A DNA stretch of 64,000 bases from Veillonella infantium (GCF_002959895.1 NZ_PPDD01000002.1:168009-232008), one strand, 5' to 3'. Shown: positions 53,573-61,509, counted from the stretch's first letter. Numbers and translations: made by a program. The notes: generated from the sequence alone by a model not told the origin.

Positions 53573-54169
53573 TTATTTATAACTGAACTGCGCATCCATA
53601 ATCATTTGGCGCAACTGTTCTATACGAATACCTTCAGGTAACTTATGTCGATAAAACTGTAACTTATAGTAGTATCGAGTGTCTTCATAATCTGTCACTA
53701 ATACCATATCTGTGCGGTACTCTAATGGCCACCCATACATAAATTCAGCTAGTAAACTACGCACGCCATCATTATTGACCTCTATAACATCATGCTTAAC
53801 AGGCAATACCATCTTAACTGTAGGTTCTGGAATCGTTCTATCTTTAACAATCTGCTTGACCTCTTTATCTAAGGATGCACTACCATTATCAATAGATCTA
53901 GCCTTTACATGCATAAATACCCCATCAGAGGTTCTAAACACTCTACCATCAATATCCTTTGTTTCGCCTTGCGTTTCAATAGCCTCCTTTAATACTCGGA
54001 ATTGATACGGTCCATAAAACTTGGTTTCAGTAATAGCATCTAATGCCTCATCATATTGACCATTATGTACATTCTCAACACGTATAAGAGGTTTAATATC
54101 ATTGGCTTGTGAAAGCATTGGTGATACCAAACAGAGCCCTAGACTTAGTAATATAATACAACGTTTCAT
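53573..54169 (-). CDS. Short exported member of the same paralogue family (198 aa)
   Basis: From MKRCIILLSLGLCLVSPML, with a GGGGG site 8 bases ahead; signal peptide cut near SQA. The mature part matches the C-terminal half of the 461- and 420-residue family members: FYGPYQFRVLKEAIE against YTFRVLKNSE, IRIEQLRQMIMDAQF against the family's last helix. The N-terminal half of the longer proteins is missing, so this is a shortened relative, or the longer ones are extended. Soluble, probably periplasmic. Its promoter region is homologous to that of the 56.7 kb gene. Confidence 0.8.
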   Translation of the reverse strand: MKRCIILLSLGLCLVSPMLSQANDIKPLIRVENVHNGQYDEALDAITETKFYGPYQFRVLKEAIETQGETKDIDGRVFRTSDGVFMHVKARSIDNGSASLDKEVKQIVKDRTIPEPTVKMVLPVKHDVIEVNNDGVRSLLAEFMYGWPLEYRTDMVLVTDYEDTRYYYKLQFYRHKLPEGIRIEQLRQMIMDAQFSYK

Positions 54170-54252
54170 ACATATATCCCCCATTGAACTCTAATATTAA
54201 CTGTATTGTAACATAATAAGAAAACAATCATGAATACGATTACAAAACGAAA

Positions 54253-54292
54253 AAGGTTCCTATTGGTCACCTAGGTGACTATTAGGAACCTC
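54253..54292 (+). repeat. Toxin element copy 1: conserved leading hairpin
   Basis: AGGTTCCTA (54254-54262) pairs with TAGGAACCT (54283-54291), with an inner perfect palindrome GTCACCTAGGTGAC. The same hairpin occurs at 56200-56237 and 58026-58063, and a decayed version at 58676-58707. It stands just before the predicted toxin promoter and probably terminates transcription entering from either side. Confidence 0.8.
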
Positions 54293-54299
54293 TAATCTA

Positions 54300-54328
54300 T
54301 TTACTTTTATTATTGACAACACTATATT
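54300..54328 (+). promoter_or_regulatory. Toxin element copy 1: toxin promoter
   Basis: TTTACT (54300-54305), 17-base spacer, TATATT (54323-54328). The same arrangement with 17-base spacing is kept in copy 2 (56246-56274) and copy 3 (58072-58100), although spacer bases differ, which supports function. Confidence 0.6.
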
Positions 54329-54392
54329 GAACTTGAGGCCTCTAAATGGGTCCAGCCTTTGCTAATCAACTCGAGGATTGGCGGTGATCAAT

Positions 54393-54470
54393 ATGAGTAC
54401 ATACAAAGTATTATCGTTAATGATTTCCTTTGGCATACTTGTGGCGACCATTATCATGGCAGCAAAGTGA
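54393..54470 (+). CDS. TxpA/holin-like mini-toxin, copy 1 (25 aa)
   Basis: 25 residues: MSTYKVLSLMISFGILVATI followed by IMAAK. One membrane span with a short polar N-terminus and a lysine end. The opening MSTY-x-x-L-x-L/V-MI-x-F is that of TxpA and the 'putative holin-like toxin' (Hol_Tox) peptides of Firmicutes, type I toxins that insert into the inner membrane. A GGCGGTGAT ribosome site lies 5-10 bases before the ATG. A TAGCT/AGCTA hairpin follows the stop. The antisense unit overlaps the mRNA 3' side. Too short for ordinary gene finders. Confidence 0.8.
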   Translation: MSTYKVLSLMISFGILVATIIMAAK

Positions 54471-54516
54471 TTGACCTCTAGCTAAAAGCTAGCTTTCTTA
54501 TCGTGGCATGAAAAAA

Positions 54517-54600
54517 GGCCCGACAGTGGAGTCAGACCGTTTCTTCAATTTCATTTTCGAGAAGCGAGAGCTGGCGACCAAACCATTTATGCCTCACTTA
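54517..54600 (-). ncRNA. Predicted antisense antitoxin RNA, copy 1
   Basis: Minus-strand unit: extended -10 TGATATAAT (54607-54615), start expected near 54600, end at a hairpin GGTCTGAC/GTCGGGCC (54517-54538) followed by six T's. Length about 85 bases. It is convergent to the toxin mRNA and shares the terminator with it, as in TxpA/RatA- and Fst/par-like systems. Inference from sequence; no expression evidence. Confidence 0.6.
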
Positions 54601-54624
54601 GATATAATTATATCATATCTAAAC

Positions 54625-54654
54625 AGGGAAAGGAATCATATGGTTCCTTTCCCT
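54625..54654. terminator. Toxin element copy 1: trailing hairpin
   Basis: AGGGAAAGGAA pairs with TTCCTTTCCCT, followed by ATTTTC on the plus strand. Copies 2 (about 56570-56603) and 3 (about 58283-58318) keep the stem with compensating changes (GGAAAGAAAT/ATTTCTTTCC). It could end the toxin mRNA read-through or isolate the antisense promoter. Confidence 0.65.
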
Positions 54655-54806
54655 ATTTTCAATTATAAATGTTCTGGTGCATACGATAGTGACTTACATC
54701 ACCGACAAGATATTCTCTCACTTGCTATATTATTAATATATTCCTACTGGGCTGACGGATAAGTAGAATTGACTACATGCACAGTAGCACACATCGTGTG
54801 ATAGCC

Positions 54807-54845
54807 GACCGTCTGGGCAAAATTTTGTTCAGACGGTCTTTTTTT
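54807..54845 (+). terminator. Terminator in the leader of the MFS transporter gene
   Basis: GACCGTCTG (54807-54815) pairs with CAGACGGTC (54830-54838), followed by seven T's, 65 bases before the MFS start. A small CACAC-ATC-GTGTG hairpin stands just before. It could end an upstream small RNA or act as an attenuator for the MFS gene. Confidence 0.78.
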
Positions 54846-54910
54846 GTGCTCTCATAGCAAATATGCTAGACAATCTTTAATCATCTCACCTATATGAAAG
54901 GAGTTTTCTT

Positions 54911-56122
54911 ATGAGAAATCGTTGGCTTATTGCACTAGCAGCTATTGGTCTACATATATCCATCGGTAGTGTGTACGCGTGGAGCGTGCTTACACGACCT
55001 ATCATGGCTGATATGGGCTTCACCATGTCACAAACGACATGGACCTTCTCCTTAGCTATTCTGATGCTTGGATTGTCTGCAGGCTTTTTAGGATCTTTTG
55101 CAGAAAAAATAGGTCCTAAGAAAAGCGGACTTCTTTCCATGGTGTTCTGGGTGGCAGGCCTATTTGGTACGGCCTATGCTCTTAGCATTCATAATCTTAC
55201 CTTACTCTATCTTTTCTATGGTATCATTGGTGGCATCGGACTAGGTATTGGTTATATAACACCAGTATCTACGCTCGTAAAATATTTTCCTAAGCGCCCA
55301 GGATTTGCTACGGGATTAGCTATTATGGGATTTGGATTTGCTTCACTCATTGCAGGACCGCTTATGCAATTCCTTGTAGCTCAAGTAGGCTTAGTGAATA
55401 ACTTCATTATTCTCGGCATAATTTATCTCCTAGTTATGAGCACCTCTTCGCTTTATTTGAAAGCACCGCAACAAAAACAACCTACTCGAACTACGAAAGA
55501 TAAATCCACTATGTATGTTCATAACCATGGTATGCTAGCCAATGATGCTATGAAAACTTGGCAATTCGGTGCCCTTTGGTGGATCTTCTTTGTTAATATT
55601 ACCTGTGGTATAGGTCTCCTATCCTTAGCGTCCCCTATGGCACAAGAAACCATTGGTATGACACCTGCAGCAGCTGCATCACTAGTTGGTATCATCGGTA
55701 TATTCAATGGTGGAGGTCGCATTGCATGGTCTACTATCTCCGATTACTTTGGGCGAGCGCAAACTTACATACTGTTTTTTATTATACAAATCATCGCATT
55801 CTATTTACTCTCCCAAACCAATAGTGCCCTCACATTCCAAATTTTAATCCTTCTTATTATCACCTGCTATGGCGGTGGCTTCTCCTGTATGCCAGCATAT
55901 CTTGCAGATCTATATGGTATACGCCAACTCTCCACTATTCACGGCCGTATTCTAACGGCTTGGGGATTAGCAGGCATCGTTGGTCCTATGCTCGTATCAT
56001 ACTTTCACGAAGCAGGATATGGATATACTACTGCCTTAATATGCTTTGCTCTTCTATTCGTATTAAATACAATAATTGCTATAATCTTAAAAATATTCGG
56101 CAAACGAGGGCTGCATAACTGA
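54911..56122 (+). CDS. MFS transporter, oxalate/formate antiporter (OFA) family
   Basis: 403 residues, 12 membrane segments. The start RNRWLIALAAIGLHISIGSVYAWSV and the following FTMSQTTWTFSLAILMLGLSAGF match OFA-family carriers, with GIGYITPVSTLVKYFPKRPG and GGGRIAWSTISDYFGR as further family marks. Substrates are monocarboxylates or dicarboxylates such as oxalate, formate or lactate/pyruvate; here unproven. GAAAGGAG stands before the ATG. It is flanked by toxin element copies 1 and 2. Confidence 0.9.
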   Translation: MRNRWLIALAAIGLHISIGSVYAWSVLTRPIMADMGFTMSQTTWTFSLAILMLGLSAGFLGSFAEKIGPKKSGLLSMVFWVAGLFGTAYALSIHNLTLLYLFYGIIGGIGLGIGYITPVSTLVKYFPKRPGFATGLAIMGFGFASLIAGPLMQFLVAQVGLVNNFIILGIIYLLVMSTSSLYLKAPQQKQPTRTTKDKSTMYVHNHGMLANDAMKTWQFGALWWIFFVNITCGIGLLSLASPMAQETIGMTPAAAASLVGIIGIFNGGGRIAWSTISDYFGRAQTYILFFIIQIIAFYLLSQTNSALTFQILILLIITCYGGGFSCMPAYLADLYGIRQLSTIHGRILTAWGLAGIVGPMLVSYFHEAGYGYTTALICFALLFVLNTIIAIILKIFGKRGLHN

Positions 56123-56337
56123 TACTTAATTCTAGTACAATAAAAATTGTAAATGAATTATCACAACCAAAATCCCCCAAATTAATTACAAATCGAAAGA
56201 GGTTCCTATTGGTCACCTAGGTGACTATTAGGAACCTCTAATCTATTTACTTTTATTTTTGACCGCACTATATTGAACTTGAGGCCTCTAAATGAGTCCA
56301 GCCTTTGCTAATCTTCTAGAGATTGGCGGTGATCAAT

Positions 56338-56415
56338 ATGAGTACATACAAAGTGTTATCGTTGATGATTTCCTTTGGCATACTTATAGCGACCATTATC
56401 ATGGCAGCAAAGTGA
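56338..56415 (+). CDS. TxpA/holin-like mini-toxin, copy 2 (25 aa)
   Basis: MSTYKVLSLMISFGILIATI plus IMAAK: identical to copy 1 except Val17 to Ile. Most DNA changes within the frame are synonymous (GTA/GTG, TTA/TTG), so the coding sequence appears to be under selection. The same GGCGGTGAT site precedes the ATG. Confidence 0.8.
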   Translation: MSTYKVLSLMISFGILIATIIMAAK

Positions 56416-56462
56416 TTGACCTCTAGCTGAAAGCTAGCTTTCTAATCGTGGCAATGAAAAAA

Positions 56463-56547
56463 GGCCCGACATAGAAGTCAGACCGTTTCTTCAACATTAA
56501 ATTCTAGAAGCGAAGTCTGGCGTCGAAACCATTTATGCCTCACTTTG
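56463..56547 (-). ncRNA. Predicted antisense antitoxin RNA, copy 2
   Basis: Same design as copy 1: extended -10 TGATATAAT (TATAAT at 56554-56559), about 85-base transcript, terminator GGTCTGAC/GTCGGGCC (56463-56484) followed by T's. The core repeat reads TCTAG instead of the TCGAG of copy 1, matching its own toxin leader. Confidence 0.6.
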
Positions 56548-56680
56548 ATATAAATTATATCATATCTAAACAGGGAAAGAAATTGAAGAATTTCTTTCCC
56601 TGTTATCATTGTACGCCAAATAGGCATATATATGTTTATTAGGCTCTACTATTTTATTACTTATTGCAATTCAAGATAAG

Positions 56681-57943
56681 CTAAGACGTTAATCTTAGAT
56701 TAAATAAGTCAATATCTCTATTATACATATCTCCAGTATTTAACAACTTTACATCTAACAACATATTTTTTAGTTGCTCCAAAGTATAATAGCCATTTAC
56801 TCGATATGAAACAATATGACGATATTCATAGTCCTTATCGCGTGTTATAAATTCTAATCTACCCTCTCCATTAGATAATTCATAATCCAATAATAACCCC
56901 GGAATACCATCAAACCAGACGAAGCTTTTACTAATCCGAGACAATCTAATCTCTTTATTTAAGGTATGACCATATAAAGAATTAATATACTCAATATGGG
57001 TCTCAAAGTTATATGGATCATCTGGTTTGGCATTCAATAAAAAATGCTGTTGCTTATCATGTAGTGGAATCATCTGAAGGACTTGATTTACTCCATGTGG
57101 TCCTTTATGCGTTACAGTATAAGATTTAGATTCATATATACTGTCCTTATCTGTCGATTCTGTACGAGTTGAACCATTTAGTACCCGATACTGTAAATTC
57201 TTCGACATCGTAATAGTAGAAAATTCGTTAAGTCTATTCAACGAACGTACCGAAGGCAACACATAATTGGCAAGAATTCTATTCGCTTTTATATTACGTT
57301 CTGACTCTGATTCAGATCCTGCAACATACGTACCAATACTATGACTAGTATTAGGATTATCTTTGCTTGTAAAAGTAATGCCTACAATAGTACCTTGATT
57401 TGATTTATCCAAATTAGTAACATTTAGATTCCAATATTTTGTATTATCTAATTTTTTATAAATAAATGTTCTTTCAGAACCACCTTTTTCAACAACATTA
57501 TAATCTCTAGCGACATATGTACTGCCAGTAAGACCTTCTAAGGTATAGTTATGTTCACTATTTTGAATCTTAAATACACTTGAAAATGGAACTGTGAACT
57601 GTATCCCACTATTTTCTGTATGTTCTATTATTTCTGTTTGTCCATCTATTGGCGTCATAAACTGCTTAAAATCATGGCGTAACGTTTTCTCCAATTCAGC
57701 ATCATCAGATATCTTACGCCATTCTTTTAATTTTTCAAAAGTACCATCAGCTTTAATTTGATTAATCATAGCCTGTGTACTAGCAATTTGCTCCAATGCG
57801 ATTTTAGGACTAAGATATACATAATCTTTATACTCATCTTCAGGTATTTTGGAGTTTGCACCAGGTAGGTCTACATCTATAGCATGACAAGATACACAAA
57901 TTGAACTCAATACAATAGCACTTAATAATAATCGTTTTAACAT
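56681..57943 (-). CDS. Exported protein of the same paralogue family (420 aa)
   Basis: From MLKRLLLSAIVLSSICVSCH, with GGAGAG 6 bases ahead; upstream frame extension lies in the repeat. The mature start is IDVDLPGANSKIPEDEYKDY, a close match to the 46.6 kb protein. Further shared blocks are ANYVLPSVRSLN, LQYRVLNGST and WFDGIPGLLLDYELSNGEG. No known domain; soluble, exported. The DNA is AT-rich compared with core genes. It is flanked by direct repeats of the toxin element (copies 2 and 3). Confidence 0.82.
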   Translation of the reverse strand: MLKRLLLSAIVLSSICVSCHAIDVDLPGANSKIPEDEYKDYVYLSPKIALEQIASTQAMINQIKADGTFEKLKEWRKISDDAELEKTLRHDFKQFMTPIDGQTEIIEHTENSGIQFTVPFSSVFKIQNSEHNYTLEGLTGSTYVARDYNVVEKGGSERTFIYKKLDNTKYWNLNVTNLDKSNQGTIVGITFTSKDNPNTSHSIGTYVAGSESESERNIKANRILANYVLPSVRSLNRLNEFSTITMSKNLQYRVLNGSTRTESTDKDSIYESKSYTVTHKGPHGVNQVLQMIPLHDKQQHFLLNAKPDDPYNFETHIEYINSLYGHTLNKEIRLSRISKSFVWFDGIPGLLLDYELSNGEGRLEFITRDKDYEYRHIVSYRVNGYYTLEQLKNMLLDVKLLNTGDMYNRDIDLFNLRLTS

Positions 57944-58025
57944 ATACATCTCTCCACAAAAAGTAATTTTAACTGTATTGTAACATAATAAGAACATAAT
58001 TATGAATACGATTACAAAGCGAAAA

Positions 58026-58318
58026 AGGTTCCTATTGGTCACCTAGGTGACTATTAGGAACCTCTAATCTATTTACTTTTATAATTAACAGCACTATATT
58101 GAACTTGAGGCCTCTAAATGGGTCCAGCCTTTGCTAATCTTCTAGAGATTGGCGGTGAGAGAACGTATGAAAAAAGGCCCGACATAGAAGTCAGACCGTT
58201 TCTTCAATTTCAAATTACTAGAAGCGAAGTCTGGCGTCGAAACCATTTATGCCTCACTTTGATATAAATTATATCATATCTAAACAAGGAAAGAAATCGT
58301 ATGATTTCTTTCCCTGTT
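58026..58318 (+). repeat. Toxin element copy 3 (toxin deleted)
   Basis: Hairpin 58026-58063, promoter 58072-58100 and the leader up to GGCGGTGA are kept. About 115 bases holding the toxin frame and its trailing hairpin are gone, joined as GGCGGTGAGAGAACGTATG. The shared terminator, antisense unit and trailing hairpin remain. The homology extends upstream into the promoter of the exported-protein gene, as at copy 1. Confidence 0.82.
58176..58261 (-). ncRNA. Predicted orphan antitoxin RNA, copy 3
   Basis: Extended -10 (TATAAT at 58268-58273), about 85 bases, terminator 58176-58197. Sequence is almost identical to the copy 2 antisense RNA, so it could act in trans on the copy 2 toxin mRNA although its own toxin is gone. 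Confidence 0.5.
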
Positions 58319-58322
58319 TCAT

Positions 58323-58594
58323 TTATAAATCTTCATTATACATACGAATAGCATAAAGTTCTTTAAATCTAGGAGATTCTACTTCCATATTTTTCATCAT
58401 ATAAATGAGTCCCCCTCACCTACAAATCTATCTCAAACCGCAAAGATAGGTACAACTAAATTATCACTAATTAAACTCTTATCAATACTTTGGTTATCAA
58501 ATTCATCAAAAGCCTATTAACTCTTTGGCATTTACCCCTCACTAAGACACAGGACAGTATTTAAACTGCCCAATACAAAAGATTTTCTTAACAT
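58323..58594 (-). pseudogene. Remnant of a third exported-family gene in this cluster
   Basis: An ATG at 58592-58594 with a GGAGAG site gives a signal-peptide-like MLRKSFVLGSLNTVL and then stops. The other end (58323-58400) encodes MKNMEVESPRFKELYAIRMY followed by NEDL and a stop, similar to the LKNMLLDVKL...MYNRDIDL end of the 420-residue protein. Most of the middle is deleted, with several stops. The sequence upstream (58600-58715) is a decayed version of the family promoter and hairpin. Confidence 0.65.
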
Positions 58595-58675
58595 AAGCTC
58601 TCCTTAATAAGTATTAACTATATTCTGTATATTGTGACATAATTGAACATCGATACACAAATGATAGCCTAAAAT

Positions 58676-58707
58676 GTTCCTAGCATCACAGAAGCGATGT
58701 TAGGAAC
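58676..58707. repeat. Decayed copy of the leading hairpin
   Basis: GTTCCTAGCATC pairs with GATGTTAGGAAC around an 8-base loop and is followed by CTCTTTTCTAT, as in the toxin elements. No toxin or antisense unit follows. Bases 58717-58978 hold nothing I recognise. Confidence 0.55.
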
Positions 58708-58978
58708 CTCTTTTCTATTCTATGTTTTTAATGATTTAGAAATTTCGCTGTTAAGCCATACCGATTTATTAATGTACTCATTTAAATCTTTAAAACCTAA
58801 GTATTCAATCATATTTCGTAATTACATATGTGTATATAAAGTTTTCCCTCTACTTTAATCAATGGATAGCATTAAATTGGCATCTATATATAAAACTTTT
58901 AGTGTTTAATTCCACTTCACTAAAATACTATTTACTATTGAATTTGAATTATTATTTAGTTTAAATAAAATTTTAATC

Positions 58979-60415
58979 TTATATTTTTTTTGTTGTCACT
59001 GAATTAAATAAAGAATCTTGAACACAATTAAATTTATCAGGAAATGACATTATATCGCCATGTTTTAATACATGACTCGTCCCTAATACTCCACGTTTTT
59101 GAACTCTTGACCGCTTATCTATTTCTTCGGGTGTCATTTGTGATGCAATTGAAAATAAAACCTTTTCGAGACGATTATTAATCTTTATATTACGTTCCAT
59201 TTTACGTCTCAATATACCAAAACAACCGACTGGAGATATATATATATCCTCCGGAGCATCATCAGAAATAATTTCTGGTAAATATGTATATTCACACTCC
59301 CCTTTTTTAGTACCATAATTTATAAAGTAATTATTATCTAACTCTATGTATTCATTTGTAAACGAAAAAAAACTATATTCGTTATTTAAAGAAATATCAT
59401 AATTACTAATATCAATATTATTAAAAATAGATTCTTTTTTTAATTTTAACTCTTTAACAAGACGAGTCCCAATCCATTCTATAACAGGAACAGCCCAAGA
59501 ATTACCTAGACCTTGATATCTATTTGTTTTACGTGCACCATTTATATCTGTGTAGCCATCAGGAAACCCCATTAACCGCTCACACTCTAAGGGTGAAAGT
59601 CTTCTGATTCTCTCGTTTTGAACAACAAATAGTGACCCATTATAAGCTGCAGCATTTCCGTTCCATTTTGTACCATATGCGGAATATAGGCAGTCCGTAT
59701 ATTCTCTGAAAACCTCAAAAGTAGAGCCATTTTTTTTAAATCTTAATTCTGGGGGTTTTTCTATTGTGTTTTTAATAGTTTTCTGAATCTCAAACAAAAT
59801 ATTTTCTGGATTAATACTTTTATCAGTAGCAATAACATATAGTCTTTTTCGTTGTTGTGCTAACCCATAAAAACGTGCATCTATAATGCGCCAAGCAACA
59901 TTCCGTTTTCTCCCTCTAAGAACCCCTGCAGATGGCCATTTATGATGTTTGACACACAAAACATCATCAAGTCCAGCTAAGTATGCTATAAAACTACCAA
60001 AAGCGTTAGTTTTATCTCTTAGTACACCCTCAACATTTTCCCATAACACAGCCGCTCTAGGTAACCCCTGTCTAATTCTTAACTCATCATTTTTATTTAC
60101 AATGTCAACAAATTTTAATGTCAAATTTCCCCTTTCATCATCCAATCCATTTCTTAATCCTGCTAAAGAAAAAGCTTGACATGGAGTTCCCCCACAAATA
60201 ATATCAGGTAAAGCAATATCATGAGCCTCTAATAACTGAGGAATATTATTCATATCGCCAACATTACAAATTTCAGGGTATTTTTCAGCCAGTAAAGCAG
60301 AAGGAAACTTTGCAATTTCAGAAAACCATTCAAATTTAAGATTAAGGTTCTTCCATGCAACTGATGCAGCTTCTATACCAGAGCAAATACTACCAACACT
60401 AAATTTTTTATTCAC
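58979..60415 (-). CDS. DNA (cytosine-5) methyltransferase
   Basis: 478 residues starting with a GTG codon (GGAG 6 bases ahead), directly after the neighbouring gene's TAA. Motif I SVGSICSGIEAASVAW, motif IV with the catalytic Cys GGTPCQAFSLAG, motif VI ENVEG, motif VIII RKRLYVIA, and motifs IX-X RLSPLECERLMGFPDGY and GLGNSWAVPVIEWIG. The order and wording resemble Dcm-type enzymes found in prophages. An extra C-terminal region of about 140 residues follows motif X. It would protect host DNA from the neighbouring endonuclease. Low G+C suggests transfer. Confidence 0.93.
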   Translation of the reverse strand: MNKKFSVGSICSGIEAASVAWKNLNLKFEWFSEIAKFPSALLAEKYPEICNVGDMNNIPQLLEAHDIALPDIICGGTPCQAFSLAGLRNGLDDERGNLTLKFVDIVNKNDELRIRQGLPRAAVLWENVEGVLRDKTNAFGSFIAYLAGLDDVLCVKHHKWPSAGVLRGRKRNVAWRIIDARFYGLAQQRKRLYVIATDKSINPENILFEIQKTIKNTIEKPPELRFKKNGSTFEVFREYTDCLYSAYGTKWNGNAAAYNGSLFVVQNERIRRLSPLECERLMGFPDGYTDINGARKTNRYQGLGNSWAVPVIEWIGTRLVKELKLKKESIFNNIDISNYDISLNNEYSFFSFTNEYIELDNNYFINYGTKKGECEYTYLPEIISDDAPEDIYISPVGCFGILRRKMERNIKINNRLEKVLFSIASQMTPEEIDKRSRVQKRGVLGTSHVLKHGDIMSFPDKFNCVQDSLFNSVTTKKI

Positions 60416-61351
60416 TTATTTCTCCTTTAAATCAGCTGCTTGTTTAATAACATTAACGAGTTCATCTCTCCATCGCTCAATATCATACCAAGCACAACCT
60501 ACACAACCAGACTCAGCAGCTTTCCCCTTTATAGGAATACTAGAGTCCCAATTTTCATCACCTTTATAAAAGAATGGTATACCGTATATAACTCCACGTT
60601 TACCCGTTTGAAAACAAGATCGGCACACTTCTCGTTTTTGTTGATTTCTTTGATTACTTATTAATTGAAATTTATCCTTAATTTCTTGTTCACTCATATT
60701 ATCGGGATTATCACTTTTGGTATTCTCATCCCATCGTATTTCCGAAAATTTATGATCAGGCAAACAATGTGCTGATGATTTGGCCTCAAAAGCATCAAAG
60801 TGATTAAGCGTTTTCACTATCCGATTTCTTAATTTAGGGCTCCATGTTTCATATCCATTTCCACTATTTATAAATCGACTAACCGGAAGTAACATTAAAT
60901 GAGTCTTATTAGATTGACACTTTTCACAATATCGCTTTATATCTGTAGCTATTGTATAGCCAAACTCCTTTAAATCTTGAATTCTTCTAGCCCAATTAGG
61001 ATTTTGAGGAAGTTCACACGCTTGACATTTCCATTGACCATCCGATAAAGCACTGAAAAATTCTCGAGTAACTCCAGCATTTTTCTTCTCTTCATCCCAC
61101 CATTTCATCTCTTGTTCCAACCACTTAGAATAATTCTCTGGTTTTAATTCCTCATAAAGACTATTTAAGTACATTAATAACTTTTCATGTTCATCAGGTT
61201 GAATAGAAATACCTGTTCTACGATATTCAACAGGTACCCAACGTTCCTGAATCATTCCATCATAATTAAAATTAACCATTAAATATTCTTCAGAGGCTTT
61301 ACTATGAATTTTACGCTCATTAGAAATAATTTTAAATTTATTATCTACCAT
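60416..61351 (-). CDS. Putative type II restriction endonuclease, Cys-rich
   Basis: 311 residues from an ATG with GAGGG 8 bases ahead (61351); an ATG five codons upstream is possible. Not a match I can name. Paired cysteines are conspicuous: WKCQACELPQ, YCEKCQSNKTHLMLLP, VCRSCFQTGKRG and GCVGCAWYDIERWRDE, suggesting zinc-bound or HNH-like nuclease elements. The call rests mainly on its immediate position before a C5 methyltransferase, with start and stop codons abutting. An alternative is a specificity or nuclease-accessory protein. AT-rich like its partner. Confidence 0.65.
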   Translation of the reverse strand: MVDNKFKIISNERKIHSKASEEYLMVNFNYDGMIQERWVPVEYRRTGISIQPDEHEKLLMYLNSLYEELKPENYSKWLEQEMKWWDEEKKNAGVTREFFSALSDGQWKCQACELPQNPNWARRIQDLKEFGYTIATDIKRYCEKCQSNKTHLMLLPVSRFINSGNGYETWSPKLRNRIVKTLNHFDAFEAKSSAHCLPDHKFSEIRWDENTKSDNPDNMSEQEIKDKFQLISNQRNQQKREVCRSCFQTGKRGVIYGIPFFYKGDENWDSSIPIKGKAAESGCVGCAWYDIERWRDELVNVIKQAADLKEK

Positions 61352-61509
61352 GCTATTAACCCTCATTTTCCTAAGCTAGTTCGACTTTTTTTAATTTTAC
61401 TACAAATATCTATGTTTTAAAACCCACTATAACACTGATTTTTTATGAGTATAAATTCCTGTATAATATATAGCGTATATTGTAAATATTTATAATTAAA
61501 GGTAAATCC

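Larger units (their letters stand above)
56200..56603 (+). repeat. Toxin element copy 2 (complete)
   Basis: Full-length second copy with the same parts in the same order: hairpin 56200-56237, promoter 56246-56274, leader, toxin frame, TAGCTGAAAGCTA hairpin, shared terminator 56463-56484, antisense promoter (TATAAT at 56554-56559) and trailing hairpin. It differs from copy 1 by scattered substitutions and small indels. It lies in direct orientation to copy 3, 1.8 kb away, with an exported-protein gene between. Confidence 0.85.

Noticed and set aside
54508..54762. Open frame of 84 codons on the plus strand starting in the shared terminator of toxin element 1
   Set aside because: It runs through the antisense RNA region and trailing hairpin, has no ribosome site, and is not preserved in copies 2 and 3.
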